Under the pieces are notes generated by a model that was not told the DNA's origin, did not search any database, and worked only from the letters and a program-made list of their open reading frames with translations. The translations under genes and the position numbers were made by a program. This document shows, in pieces, positions 23,562 to 32,477 of a DNA stretch of 52,602 nucleotides. The stretch comes from RGIG2945 sp045540355. Its GTDB lineage: Bacteria > Bacillota > Clostridia > Oscillospirales > Acutalibacteraceae. Within the stretch, counting starts at the first letter, position 1. Every line of letters begins with the position of its first letter. The DNA lies in the NCBI GenBank assembly GCA_045540355.1, contig JAZQHB010000090.1:1-52602 (forward strand), given 5' to 3'.

Positions 23562-23990
23562 TTATTCAGCTGTTGCTTCAGCAGCTTCTTCTGCTTCAGC
23601 TTTCTTTGCTTTGGAAGCTTTCTTTTCTTCCTTAACTTCAGCCACATAATTTGTCAACTCGATGATGCACATTTCAGCTGCGTCACCGCGACGGGGGGCT
23701 GTTTTAATTATACGACAATAACCGCCGTTTACATCAATATATGCAGGGGCAATTTCATCGAAGAGCTTTTTGACAACTTCTTCTTTTGTGATGTATGCAA
23801 AAGCCTTACGCTTAGCATTAAGATCGTTAGTCTTAGCAGTAGTAATCATCTTCTCTGCCATTGCACGAACTTCTTTTGCCCTTGTAACGGTGGTTTCTAT
23901 TCTGCCGTTTTCCAAGAGATATGTTACCATAGCTCTGAGCATTGCCTTGCGGTGGTCGCTGGTTCTGCCGAGTTTTCTGGATCCTGGCAT
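23562..23990 (-). CDS. rplQ: 50S ribosomal protein L17
   Basis: 142 aa: MPGSRKLGRTSDHRKAMLR start, core KEVRAMAEKMIT and NGGYCRIIKTAPRRGDAAEMC, with an Ala/Glu/Lys-rich tail (~118-142) longer than the minimal protein. Binds 23S rRNA near the exit tunnel. Last gene of the operon, 34 nt after rpoA. Confidence 0.97.
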   Translation of the reverse strand: MPGSRKLGRTSDHRKAMLRAMVTYLLENGRIETTVTRAKEVRAMAEKMITTAKTNDLNAKRKAFAYITKEEVVKKLFDEIAPAYIDVNGGYCRIIKTAPRRGDAAEMCIIELTNYVAEVKEEKKASKAKKAEAEEAAEATAE

Positions 23991-24024
23991 TAAAAATCAC
24001 TCCTTTACAGTTAATGGGTTGAGA

Positions 24025-24975
24025 TTAGTCTTCTTCCTTGCGGAGGCTGAGGTCTAATGAATTAAGCTTTGCGATAACCTCATCAAGTGACTTGCGTCCG
24101 AGGTTTCTGACTTTCATCATGTCGTCTTCAGTCTTGTTAGCTAAATCTCCAACTGTGTTGATTCCTGCTCTCTTCAAACAATTGAAGGAACGAACGGACA
24201 GGTCAAGATCTTCAACGGACATCTCCAATACCTTTTCTTTTCCGTCGTCATCCTTGACTACCATAATCTCTGTATCGTATGCCTCATCTGAGAGGTCACC
24301 GAAGAGATTGAGATGCTCATTGAGAATCTTGGCTCCGAGAGAAACGGCTTCCTTAGCGGAAATAGTACCGTTTGTCCACACTTCAAGTGTAAGCTTGTCG
24401 TAGTCAGTAATCTGTCCTACGCGTGTGTTCTCAACTGTGTAGTTCACCTTTAATACAGGTGTGTAAATAGAATCAATTGCTATAACTCCGATAACGGGCT
24501 GAAGAATCTGCTTATTGCGGTCAGCTGATACATATCCTCTGCCGATGTCAGCAGTCATTTCCATGCTGAGGTGAGCACCTTCGTCAAGAGAAGCAATGTG
24601 TAAATCGGGATTGAGAATCTCAACTTCACTGTCTGTCTTGATGTTAGCTGCAGTAACCTCGCCTGCACCCGTTTCATTGATATATATAGTCTTGGGGCCT
24701 TCACCGTGAATTTTAAGAATAACACTCTTGAGGTTCAAAACTATCTCAGTAACATCTTCCTTAACGCCTTCAACTGTTGAGAACTCATGAAATACATTGT
24801 CAATCTTAACAGATGTAATTGCGTATCCGGGAAGAGATGATAATAAAACTCTTCTTAAGCTGTTACCTAATGTTGTGCCATAGCCTCTTTCCAACGGTTC
24901 AACAACGAATTTGCCGTATGTTCCGTCGGGGCGTATGTCAAAACTATCGATTCTGGGCTTTTCAATTCCAATCAT
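24025..24975 (-). CDS. rpoA: DNA-directed RNA polymerase alpha subunit
   Basis: 316 aa. N-terminal assembly domain (FVVEPLERGYGTTLGNSLRRVLLSSLPG) and C-terminal helix-hairpin-helix alpha-CTD (LSVRSFNCLKRAGI and VRNLGRKSLDEVIAKL) that contacts UP elements and activators. Alpha operon position between rpsD and rplQ; 69-nt gap to rpsD, the largest in this part of the operon. Confidence 0.98.
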   Translation of the reverse strand: MIGIEKPRIDSFDIRPDGTYGKFVVEPLERGYGTTLGNSLRRVLLSSLPGYAITSVKIDNVFHEFSTVEGVKEDVTEIVLNLKSVILKIHGEGPKTIYINETGAGEVTAANIKTDSEVEILNPDLHIASLDEGAHLSMEMTADIGRGYVSADRNKQILQPVIGVIAIDSIYTPVLKVNYTVENTRVGQITDYDKLTLEVWTNGTISAKEAVSLGAKILNEHLNLFGDLSDEAYDTEIMVVKDDDGKEKVLEMSVEDLDLSVRSFNCLKRAGINTVGDLANKTEDDMMKVRNLGRKSLDEVIAKLNSLDLSLRKEED

Positions 24976-25044
24976 TTAAAACCCTCCTTGTTAATTGCAA
25001 AATAAGCCGATATGATTATTTCTAACATTAAAGCTTATGCTGCA

Positions 25045-25671
25045 TTATTTAGAATAGAACTCAACGATAAGATGCTCTTCAACGGGAGCAGCTATCTGAT
25101 CGCGATCGGGAAGATTTACAACCTTTGCTTCATAAGCATCGTTGTTAGCTTCGAGCCACTGCGGTACGGGACGAGCACTGTTAGCTTCCAATACTGCCTT
25201 AATCTTTTCGCTATCGCGGCTTGTGTTCTTAATTGTGAGTTTGTCGCCTGCCTTCAAAAGATATGACGGAATGTCTGTTTTCTGTCCGTTTACTTTGAAG
25301 TGACCGTGTGTTACGAGCTGTCTTGCTTCTGCTCTGGAGCTTGCCCAACCGAGAAGATAAACAACATTGTCAAGACGGCTTTCGCAAATTCTTAAAAGGT
25401 TTTCACCTGTTACGCCCTGCTTTCTTTCAGCCATCAAAAAATATTTGTGGAACTGATTTTCCTGAATACCGTAGTAGCGTCTTGCCTGCTGCTTTGCTCT
25501 GAGCTGCATGCCGTATTCAGATGTCTTTTTGCGGCTCTGTCCATGCTGTCCGGGAGCGTAAGAACGACGCTCAAATGCACACTTACCAGTGTAGCAACGA
25601 TCGCCCTTTAAAAAGAGCTTCTTACCCTCACGACGGCATAACTTACATACCGCGCCAGTATATCTTGCCAT
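25045..25671 (-). CDS. rpsD: 30S ribosomal protein S4
   Basis: 208 aa: ARYTGAVCKLCRREGKKLF start with CxxC (Cys9/Cys12, plus Cys26 and Cys31), i.e. the zinc-ligand form; S4 RNA-binding domain at ESRLDNVVYLLGWASSRAEA...VTHGHFKVNGQ. Primary 16S rRNA binder and a known autoregulator in other Firmicutes. Located inside the alpha operon, unlike B. subtilis where rpsD is separate. Confidence 0.97.
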   Translation of the reverse strand: MARYTGAVCKLCRREGKKLFLKGDRCYTGKCAFERRSYAPGQHGQSRKKTSEYGMQLRAKQQARRYYGIQENQFHKYFLMAERKQGVTGENLLRICESRLDNVVYLLGWASSRAEARQLVTHGHFKVNGQKTDIPSYLLKAGDKLTIKNTSRDSEKIKAVLEANSARPVPQWLEANNDAYEAKVVNLPDRDQIAAPVEEHLIVEFYSK

Positions 25672-25698
25672 ATACTTTGCACCTCCAAATTTAATAGG

Positions 25699-26100
25699 TT
25701 ATACACGCCTTCTCTTAGGCGGACGACAGCCGTTGTGGGGAATAGGAGTAACATCCTTGATAAGGCTTACTTCTAAACCTGCTGTCTGTAAAGCTCTGAT
25801 TGCAGCTTCACGTCCTGCGCCGGGTCCTTTAACATAGACCTCAACTGTCTTCATACCATGTTCGATTGCAGCTTTTGCAGCTGTTTCAGCAGCTGTCTGT
25901 GCAGCAAACGGTGTAGATTTTCTTGAACCTCTGAATCCCATCTCACCGGCACTTGCCCATGATACTGCATTACCCTGAGTATCTGTGATAGTTACAATCG
26001 TATTGTTGAAGGTGGATTGGATATGAGCCGCACCGCGATCGATGTTTTTACGCTCACGGCGTTTGCGTGTGGCATTCTTTTTACCTGAAACTTTAGCCAT
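25699..26100 (-). CDS. rpsK: 30S ribosomal protein S11
   Basis: 133 aa: HIQSTFNNTIVTITDTQGN, SWASAGEMGFRGSRKSTPFA and the C-terminal DVTPIPHNGCRPPKRRRV block, all standard for S11. 20 nt after rpsM. Confidence 0.98.
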   Translation of the reverse strand: MAKVSGKKNATRKRRERKNIDRGAAHIQSTFNNTIVTITDTQGNAVSWASAGEMGFRGSRKSTPFAAQTAAETAAKAAIEHGMKTVEVYVKGPGAGREAAIRALQTAGLEVSLIKDVTPIPHNGCRPPKRRRV

Positions 26101-26120
26101 TTTTCGTATCCCTCCTACTC

Positions 26121-26489
26121 TTACTTCTTCTTATTGGCAATTGTCTTTTTCGGACCCTTACGGGTACGAGCGTTTGTCTTAGAGCGCTGTCCTCTTACGG
26201 GAAGGCCCTTGCGGTGACGAACACCACGGTAGCAGCCAATTTCTACCAAACGCTTAATGCTGAATGCTGTTTCGCGACGCAAATCACCTTCTACAGTAAG
26301 GTTATTGTTGATGTAATCGCTAAGCTTTGCTATATCTTCCTCAGTCAAATCTTTTACTCTGACATCAGGGTTTACACCTGTCGCTGCGATAATGTCGCTT
26401 GCAGTCTTACGACCGATACCGAAGATATATGTGAGAGCAATCTCTATTCTTTTATCTCTCGGTAAGTCTATACCTGAAATACGCGCCAT
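26121..26489 (-). CDS. rpsM: 30S ribosomal protein S13
   Basis: 122 aa: ARISGIDLPRDKRIEIALTYIFGIGR start, H2TH-like motif, C-terminal RHRKGLPVRGQRSKTNARTR. Contacts S19 and the P-site tRNA at the 30S head. 40 nt after rpmJ. Confidence 0.98.
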   Translation of the reverse strand: MARISGIDLPRDKRIEIALTYIFGIGRKTASDIIAATGVNPDVRVKDLTEEDIAKLSDYINNNLTVEGDLRRETAFSIKRLVEIGCYRGVRHRKGLPVRGQRSKTNARTRKGPKKTIANKKK

Positions 26490-26529
26490 TTGTCAGTTGC
26501 ACCTCCATTAAATATGGTTTGCGTCGGGA

Positions 26530-26643
26530 TTAGCCCTGACGCTGCTTGTGCTTGGGATTTTCACAGATTACCATTACTCTTCCCTTGCGTTTAATAACTT
26601 TGCACTTTTCGCAAACCTTTTTGACAGAAGGTCTGACTTTCAT
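26530..26643 (-). CDS. rpmJ: 50S ribosomal protein L36
   Basis: 37 aa, read directly from the gap between infA and rpsM: MKVRPSVKKVCEKCKVIKRK, then GRVMVICENPKHKQRQG. Zinc-ribbon C+ form with CxxC...C...H ligands. Correct place in the operon; ribosome binding site AAGGAGG upstream. Confidence 0.97.
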   Translation of the reverse strand: MKVRPSVKKVCEKCKVIKRKGRVMVICENPKHKQRQG

Positions 26644-26680
26644 TTAGAATACCTCCTTAAAGTTTTACTTTCTGCTTTTA

Positions 26681-26899
26681 TTATTTGGATCGCCATGTGA
26701 TACGCCCACGCGTGAGGTGATATGGCGACATTTCGACCGTCACTTTATCTCCCGGTAAAATTCTGATAAAATTCATTCTCAATTTTCCCGAGATGTGAGC
26801 CAAAATTTTGTGACCGTTTTCCAACTCAACCTGGAAGTTTGCGTTGGGCAACGCTTCAATTACCGTACCTTCAATTTCAATCATATCCTGTTTAGACAT
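26681..26899 (-). CDS. infA: translation initiation factor IF-1
   Basis: 72 aa, single OB-fold: KQDMIEIEGTVIEALPNANF, ILAHISGKLRMNFIRILPGD and TRGRITWR. Binds the 30S A site during initiation. Sits between a KOW protein gene and rpmJ. Confidence 0.98.
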   Translation of the reverse strand: MSKQDMIEIEGTVIEALPNANFQVELENGHKILAHISGKLRMNFIRILPGDKVTVEMSPYHLTRGRITWRSK

Positions 26900-26914
26900 A
26901 CTACGGTTCCCCTT

Positions 26915-27160
26915 TTAAAGTTTTTCGTAATTTTGGCTTAATGCCTTTTTTAGTCTACGGTTGGTAGACATCTCAGCTTCATCAAGTATTCTGTCGGTTA
27001 TTTCAATATGTCTGAGGTTCTTGACCTTGGGTCTTTCCAAAGGTCTTTCCTTTCCCTCACATACCAAAATCTTATCACCGTCAAAACCGATTACGGCTAA
27101 ATACTTATCTTTATCCCGTCCGGCCTTAGACCGGACAACTCTGCCGATTTTAAGCTCCAT
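26915..27160 (-). CDS. KOW-domain RNA-binding protein (L14e-like)
   Basis: 81 aa. Starts ELKIGRVVRSKAGRDKDKYL, a KOW motif as in eukaryotic/archaeal L14e-type proteins, followed by a basic C-terminus (LKKALSQNYEKL). Seen from experience between map and infA in many Clostridia; role in translation inferred from context only. 10 nt after map, 15 nt before infA. Confidence 0.9.
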   Translation of the reverse strand: MELKIGRVVRSKAGRDKDKYLAVIGFDGDKILVCEGKERPLERPKVKNLRHIEITDRILDEAEMSTNRRLKKALSQNYEKL

Positions 27161-27170
27161 TTGCCTCCTC

Positions 27171-27920
27171 CTAAACCTGCGTCAATATCTGCGGGCCGTT
27201 GGTGGTTATGGCTATGGTATGTTCAAAATGTGCAGATAGCTTTCCGTCTGCCGTTACTACCGTCCAACCGTCGGACAATGTTCTGACATCTGCCTTGCCC
27301 TGATTTATCATAGGCTCTATTGCCAATGTCATGCCCGGCAACAGGCGTACTCCTCTTGAGCGAGTACCGAAATTCGGTACGCTCGGTTCTTCATGAAGCT
27401 CTGTTCCGATTCCGTGACCGACATATTTGCGGACAACACTGAATCCTCTTGATTCACAGTATTCTGATACTGTTGCTCCGATATCTCCGATTCTGCCGCC
27501 CACGACAGCAGCCTCGATGCCTTTATAAAGGCTCTCTCTGGTTGTGTCGCACAGCCGCTTTGCTTCGGGGCTTATTTCACCCACTGCAAAAGTAGCGGCA
27601 TTATCACCGTTATATCCGTTGAGCTCTGCACCCAAATCGACGCTGACTATGTCACCGTCTTTCAAAACTGTTGTTTTGCTCGGGATTCCATGAATAACCT
27701 GATTGTTTATGGATATGCACGCTGTAGCGGGGAAACCGTATAAATTCAAGAAATTCGGTCTTGCCTTATTCTTTATTATATATTCATACGCCAATCGGTC
27801 GAGTTCATAGGTTGTTATACCCGGCTTGACCGCTTCCCCAACTACCTGTAGTGCTTCAGCCGATATCCTGCAAGCATCTCTCATGAGTGCAAGCTCTCTA
27901 TTCGTTTTGAGCACTAACAT
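27171..27920 (-). CDS. map: methionine aminopeptidase, type I
   Basis: 249 aa. Removes N-terminal Met from nascent proteins. The five metal ligands are visible in VSVDLGAELNGYNGDNAATF (two Asp), YVGHGIGTELHEEP (His), MTLAIEPMINQG (Glu) and SAHFEHTIAIT (Glu). No N-terminal zinc extension. 1 nt after adk, 10 nt before the KOW gene. Confidence 0.97.
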   Translation of the reverse strand: MLVLKTNRELALMRDACRISAEALQVVGEAVKPGITTYELDRLAYEYIIKNKARPNFLNLYGFPATACISINNQVIHGIPSKTTVLKDGDIVSVDLGAELNGYNGDNAATFAVGEISPEAKRLCDTTRESLYKGIEAAVVGGRIGDIGATVSEYCESRGFSVVRKYVGHGIGTELHEEPSVPNFGTRSRGVRLLPGMTLAIEPMINQGKADVRTLSDGWTVVTADGKLSAHFEHTIAITTNGPQILTQV

Positions 27921-27921
27921 G

Positions 27922-28554
27922 CTATTCCTCCAAAGCTTTGAGAGTCAATGCAGTAGTATCTGCTACTTCTTCCTGACCCTCGACTACTGAAAGCTTGTTC
28001 TGCTTTGCATAGTAGTCTTTCAACGGTTCTGTCTGATCGTGGTAAACCTTGAGTCTTTCCAAAACCGTATCCGGATGGTCATCTGCTCTGATTACAAGCT
28101 CTTCGCCACAGACATTGCAAATGCCGTCCTTGGCGGGTTTCTTGTATTCAGTATGGTATGAAGCACCGCATGCTTTACATACTCTTCTTCCTGACATTCT
28201 CTTGACAATTTTTTCATCGGGAACAAAAATCTCGATTACTTTGTCAATCTGAACTCCCATTTCGTCCAATGCCTCAGCCTGAGGAATTGTTCTCGGGAAG
28301 CCGTCAAGAATAAAGCCACCCTTGCAGTCATCCTCCGCAAGACGCTCTTTAATGATGCCGATTACAACATCATCGGGAACAAGTGCACCTGCATCAATGA
28401 ATGACTTTGCCTTAAGTCCCATTTCTGTGCCGTTTTTCAACGCTGCACGGATTATATTACCCGTTGAGATTGCCGGAATGGAAAGCTTTTCACAGATTAT
28501 TTCTGCCTGTGTTCCCTTTCCGGCGCCGGGTGCGCCTAAAAGAATTAAATTCAT
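27922..28554 (-). CDS. adk: adenylate kinase
   Basis: 210 aa. Interconverts ATP+AMP and 2 ADP. P-loop GAPGAGKGTQ (7-16), ISTGNIIRAAL, GFILDGFPRTIPQA and a long lid carrying two CxxC pairs (CKAC and CNVC), i.e. the zinc-binding Gram-positive form. Embedded between secY and map. Confidence 0.98.
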   Translation of the reverse strand: MNLILLGAPGAGKGTQAEIICEKLSIPAISTGNIIRAALKNGTEMGLKAKSFIDAGALVPDDVVIGIIKERLAEDDCKGGFILDGFPRTIPQAEALDEMGVQIDKVIEIFVPDEKIVKRMSGRRVCKACGASYHTEYKKPAKDGICNVCGEELVIRADDHPDTVLERLKVYHDQTEPLKDYYAKQNKLSVVEGQEEVADTTALTLKALEE

Positions 28555-28573
28555 AATTCACGCCTCCTGTAAA

Positions 28574-29902
28574 TTAGTCAAGGAAGCCCTTATAGTGACG
28601 CATCATCATCTGTGATTCAAGCTGTTTTACAGTTTCAAGTGCTACACCAACTAAGATGATAATTGATGTTCCGCCCAATGAAAGGTTCATCGGAACGCCG
28701 CATGCTGCTGTAATCTGCGAGAAAACAATCGGGAAGAGAGCAACTACACAGAGCATCAATGCTCCTAACAATGTAATTCTTGACAGAATCTTGCCGATAT
28801 AATCAGATGTGGGCTTGCCGGGACGGATTCCCGGGATTGCACCGCTCTGCTTGCGGATGTTGTTTGCCATTTCAACCGGATTGTACTGAATTGATGCATA
28901 GAAATATGCGAAGAAGAGAATCAGTACGAAGTAGATAATAGCATAAGCCCAATGCTCAGCTGTGAAAATCTTGAAGAATGTTGCCCAGCCGCTTCCCTCT
29001 TTAACATTGACAAACATCTGGATTGTCGGGGGAAGTGAAAGGATTGAGCTTGCAAAGATAACGGGCATAACACCTGACATATTAACCTTAATCGGAATGT
29101 GTGTGCTCTGTCCGCCGTACATCTTTCTGCCGACAACTCTCTTTGCATACTGAACGGGAATGCGTCTTTCAGCATTGTCCATCCATACAATGTATGCAAT
29201 CATTGCAAGCATAATGATGTATGCAATAGGTGCAAGTGCATAGTATGCGGGTACATTAACGCCCTGCTCGAAGTAACTCCAGATTGTAGTTACGAGTGCG
29301 GGGATTCTTGATACGATACCTGCAAAAAGAATCATTGAAATACCGTTGCCGATACCCTTTTCGTTGATTCTTTCACCCAACCACATGATGAGTGCTGTAC
29401 CTGCTGTGAATGTGAGAATAATAACAAGTGCCTGGAATACTGCGGGGAAGCCTGTGGGCTTCGCACCGTCAATCTTCATGAGTGCGTCCTGATTTCTGAG
29501 ATAGAAATAGTATGCAGTACTCTGTAAGAGACCAAGAACAACTGTAACAACACGAGTGATTGCTGCAATCTTCTTACGACCTTCCTCGCCCTCTTTCTGT
29601 AATCTTTCGAGGTAAGGAATAGCAACTGCTAACAACTGCATGATAATTGAAGCATTGATGTACGGGGTGATTGACATTGCAAATATTGTACCATAGTTGA
29701 ATGCGTCACCTGTCATCATCTGAAGGTATTCCATAAATGTACCGCCAACATTTGCAGTTGCGAACAAACCGCCTTCTGCGATGTCAACGAACGGCACCGG
29801 AATTGCTGCACCGATTCTGAAAACTAAGAGAATAAGTGCTGTGTATAATAATTTTTTTCTAAGGTCGGCGATTTTCCATGCATTGATTATTGTCTGAATC
29901 AA
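28574..29902 (-). CDS. secY: protein translocase subunit SecY
   Basis: 442 aa, ten TM segments, channel of the Sec translocon. Signature IGAAIPVPFVD, MSITPYINASIIMQLL, IPVQYAKRVVGRK and GIRPGKPTSDYI. The start is a TTG at 29902 lying 1 nt past the rplO stop, with GAGGTG inside the rplO end at suitable spacing; no ATG alternative gives the conserved N-terminus. Confidence 0.97.
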   Translation of the reverse strand: MIQTIINAWKIADLRKKLLYTALILLVFRIGAAIPVPFVDIAEGGLFATANVGGTFMEYLQMMTGDAFNYGTIFAMSITPYINASIIMQLLAVAIPYLERLQKEGEEGRKKIAAITRVVTVVLGLLQSTAYYFYLRNQDALMKIDGAKPTGFPAVFQALVIILTFTAGTALIMWLGERINEKGIGNGISMILFAGIVSRIPALVTTIWSYFEQGVNVPAYYALAPIAYIIMLAMIAYIVWMDNAERRIPVQYAKRVVGRKMYGGQSTHIPIKVNMSGVMPVIFASSILSLPPTIQMFVNVKEGSGWATFFKIFTAEHWAYAIIYFVLILFFAYFYASIQYNPVEMANNIRKQSGAIPGIRPGKPTSDYIGKILSRITLLGALMLCVVALFPIVFSQITAACGVPMNLSLGGTSIIILVGVALETVKQLESQMMMRHYKGFLD

Positions 29903-29903
29903 C

Positions 29904-30374
29904 TCAAATCACCTCAACCTTTCCGCCTGCAGCTTCGATCTTTGCCAAAGCTGACTCGGAGTAAGGCTTAGTCTTTTCAGCATCGCCGTAAGAGATAAGC
30001 TTTACTGTGAGCTTTTTGGTAAGCTCACCGTTACCAAGAATTTTTATACCGTCGAATGAGCCCTTTACAAGACCCTTTTCGATAAGTGCTGCTGCATCAA
30101 CAACTGCACCATTGTCAAAAACTCTTTCAAGTTCTGATACATTTACAGAAGCAATCTTTTTAGCGAAGATGTTATTGAATCCACGCTTCGGAATTCTTCT
30201 CTGTAAAGGCATCTGACCGCCCTCAAAGCCTGCACGCATTCCGCGACCTGCACGGGCTTTTTGACCTTTGTGACCTTTACCGGCAGTTTTACCCTGACCG
30301 GAAGCTGCACCTCTACCGATACGCTTGCGTTCTTTTGTTGAACCAGCTGCCGGTGATAATTCGTGCAATTTCAT
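29904..30374 (-). CDS. rplO: 50S ribosomal protein L15
   Basis: 156 aa from ATG 30374 (AAGGAGG with 8-nt spacing; an upstream GTG at 30383 is too close to it). MKLHELSPAAGSTKERKRIG, GRGAASGQGKTAGKGHKGQK and GFEGGQMPLQRRIPKRGF are diagnostic. Confidence 0.97.
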   Translation of the reverse strand: MKLHELSPAAGSTKERKRIGRGAASGQGKTAGKGHKGQKARAGRGMRAGFEGGQMPLQRRIPKRGFNNIFAKKIASVNVSELERVFDNGAVVDAAALIEKGLVKGSFDGIKILGNGELTKKLTVKLISYGDAEKTKPYSESALAKIEAAGGKVEVI

Positions 30375-30391
30375 TTTCCGCACCTCCTTGC

Positions 30392-30571
30392 TTACGCTTC
30401 GGTTACCTCGATAAGATGGCTTATTTTTTTAATCTTACCTTGGGTTTGGGGATTGTTAGGCTGAGAAGCTACATCCCCTATTTTATGAAGACCAAGTGCA
30501 TGGGCGGTGGCAATCTGATCCTTTTTGCTGCCTATAAGGCTCTTTACAAGTTTTACCTGAATGTTTGCCAT
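30392..30571 (-). CDS. rpmD: 50S ribosomal protein L30
   Basis: 59 aa, read from the gap between rpsE and rplO: MANIQVKLVKSLIGSKKDQI start and LGLHKIGDVASQP core. GGAGG upstream. Normal bacterial short form. Confidence 0.96.
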   Translation of the reverse strand: MANIQVKLVKSLIGSKKDQIATAHALGLHKIGDVASQPNNPQTQGKIKKISHLIEVTEA

Positions 30572-30584
30572 TTTTCCACCCTCC

Positions 30585-31091
30585 TTAACCTAAAATTTCC
30601 TTAGCTGACTTGCCGCGGATAGCCGCAACTTCATCAACATTACGGAGTTTTGAAAGTCCGTCGATTGTTGCTCTAACAACATTACACGGATTGTTTGAGC
30701 GAAGTGCCTTTGAACGGATATCCTTGATACCTACAGTTTCAACAACTGCACGAACAGGTCCGCCGGCAATAACTCCGGTACCGGGAGCAGCGGGTTTCAT
30801 AAGAACTACGCCTGCACCGTACTTACCGATAATTTCATGAGGAATTGTAGTACCCTTAAGAGATACATGAATTAAATTCTTCTTCGCATCCTCAATACCT
30901 TTGCGTATTGCGTCCGGTACTTCGCCGGATTTACCGAGACCGAAGCCAACGGTTCCGTTTCCGTCACCAACAACTACAAGTGCTGCGAACTTGAAAATTC
31001 TACCGCCCTTTACTGTCTTGGAAACACGGTTTATCGCTACTACGCGTTCTTGCAATTCGTTTACATTAGCCGTTGTTTCATTCATAGCCAA
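30585..31091 (-). CDS. rpsE: 30S ribosomal protein S5
   Basis: 168 aa from a TTG at 31091. The only good site (AAGGAGG) lies after an in-frame ATG at 31109, 8 nt before this TTG and 14 nt before the next ATG (31085). ATG 31109 overlaps the rplR stop as TAATG but has no site of its own. Core motifs: RVVAINRVSKTVKGGRIFKF, GFGLGKSGEVPDAIRKG and GKYGAGVVLMKPAAPGTG. Helps decoding fidelity. Confidence 0.95.
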   Translation of the reverse strand: MAMNETTANVNELQERVVAINRVSKTVKGGRIFKFAALVVVGDGNGTVGFGLGKSGEVPDAIRKGIEDAKKNLIHVSLKGTTIPHEIIGKYGAGVVLMKPAAPGTGVIAGGPVRAVVETVGIKDIRSKALRSNNPCNVVRATIDGLSKLRNVDEVAAIRGKSAKEILG

Positions 31092-31108
31092 AGCTTTTTC
31101 CTCCTTCA

Positions 31109-31468
31109 TTAGAACTTGAGGCCACCCTCACGGGCACCTTCGGCCAGCTCTTGGACACGGCCGTGATAAATATAGCCACCGCGGTCAAAAACAACTGTTG
31201 TTATTTTCTTGTCTGCGGCACGCTCTGCGAGTAATTTGCCCACATTGTGAGCTGCTGTTTTATTTCCGCCATACTCTACAAAATCTTTTTCAACTGTTGA
31301 CGCTGATACGAGTGTAACACCCTTATCGTCATCAATCAACTGTGCATATATATGCTGCAGGGAGCGGAATACATTAAGGCGAGGACATTCAGCTGTGCCG
31401 TGAATCTTACCACGAACTCTCTTATGACGCTTAAGTCTTGCCTTTTTGCTGTCAGGTCTGTTAACCAT
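31109..31468 (-). CDS. rplR: 50S ribosomal protein L18
   Basis: 119 aa: KKARLKRHKRVRGKIHGTAE, RLNVFRSLQHIYAQLIDD and VVFDRGGYIYHGRVQELAEG. Binds 5S rRNA with L5. Confidence 0.98.
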   Translation of the reverse strand: MVNRPDSKKARLKRHKRVRGKIHGTAECPRLNVFRSLQHIYAQLIDDDKGVTLVSASTVEKDFVEYGGNKTAAHNVGKLLAERAADKKITTVVFDRGGYIYHGRVQELAEGAREGGLKF

Positions 31469-31492
31469 TGAGTTTCACTCCTTCTTTTAAGA

Positions 31493-32038
31493 CTATTTAC
31501 CGCCCTTACCGGCTTTACCTTCCTTGCGGCGGATGTATTCATCAACATACTTGATACCCTTACCCTTATACGGCTCAGGCGGACGCTTTTCGCGAACTTC
31601 TGCTGCGAACTGACCAACCTTCTGCTTATCGGGACCGGATATTACAATCTTGTTGGGAGACGGAACTTCTACTGTAATACCGTCTGTTTCGGGCATGATT
31701 ACCTGATGTGAGTAACCGATATTAAGAACTAAGTTCTTACCGTCCTTAGCTGCACGATAACCAACACCATTAACTTCAAGCTCTTTTGAATAGCCTTTGC
31801 TTACACCCTCTACCATGTTAGCAATAAGTGAGCGTGTCAAGCCGTGAAGTGACCTGTTCAACTTGTTATCATCAGGACGAGTAACAACGATTGTTTCGCC
31901 GTCCTTTGTTACAGATATATTGCTGTGCACTGTCTGAACGAGTGTTCCTTTTGCACCCTTAACGGTAACAGTGCTGCCGTCAATATTAACTTCGACTCCT
32001 GCGGGAATCTCGATGGGCATTCTGCCTATTCGTGACAT
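31493..32038 (-). CDS. rplF: 50S ribosomal protein L6
   Basis: 181 aa from ATG 32038 (AAGGAGG upstream): MSRIGRMPIEIPAGVEV, duplicated RRM-like halves and the C-terminal RPPEPYKGKGIKYVDEYIRR signature. An upstream in-frame start overlapping rpsH has no support. Confidence 0.97.
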   Translation of the reverse strand: MSRIGRMPIEIPAGVEVNIDGSTVTVKGAKGTLVQTVHSNISVTKDGETIVVTRPDDNKLNRSLHGLTRSLIANMVEGVSKGYSKELEVNGVGYRAAKDGKNLVLNIGYSHQVIMPETDGITVEVPSPNKIVISGPDKQKVGQFAAEVREKRPPEPYKGKGIKYVDEYIRRKEGKAGKGGK

Positions 32039-32052
32039 TTTACAGCACCTCC

Positions 32053-32451
32053 TTACCAAACAAATGCAAGGACTTCGCCACCTACATTAGCAGCACGAGC
32101 ATCCTTGTCCGTTAAAATACCCTTTGATGTTGAGAGGATTGCAATGCCTAAGCCTTTCATAACTTTGGGCATATCCTCACAGTTGGTGTATATACGCAGA
32201 CCGGGCTTGGAAACTCTGCGTAAACCAGTTATAACCTGAGATTTGTTGGGACCGTACTTCAAAGCGATTTCGATAACGCCCTGTTTGCCGTCCTCTTCAA
32301 CTTTAAATCCTTTTACATATCCTTCATCAACAAGAATCTGAGCAATTGCCTTCTTCATGTTGGATGCGGGAATTCTTACAGTATCATGCTTTGCGGAATT
32401 CGCATTACGAATTCTTGTGAGCATATCTGCAACTGAATCTGTGATTTGCAT
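32053..32451 (-). CDS. rpsH: 30S ribosomal protein S8
   Basis: 132 aa: MQITDSVADMLTRIRNANSA start and GLGIAILSTSKGILTDKDAR, GGEVLAFVW end. Central 16S rRNA binder; in some bacteria the spc operon repressor. Confidence 0.98.
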   Translation of the reverse strand: MQITDSVADMLTRIRNANSAKHDTVRIPASNMKKAIAQILVDEGYVKGFKVEEDGKQGVIEIALKYGPNKSQVITGLRRVSKPGLRIYTNCEDMPKVMKGLGIAILSTSKGILTDKDARAANVGGEVLAFVW

Positions 32452-32477
32452 ACGTCAACCTCCTTTTGCAATCGCTC

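Noticed and set aside
24038..24403. 121-aa plus-strand ORF within rpoA
   Set aside because: Antisense shadow of rpoA, typical of this codon usage; no initiation signal.
25045..25671. rpsD as a horizontally acquired zinc S4 paralogue
   Set aside because: Composition and operon position are normal, and the Cys-containing form is common in Clostridia; nothing indicates transfer.
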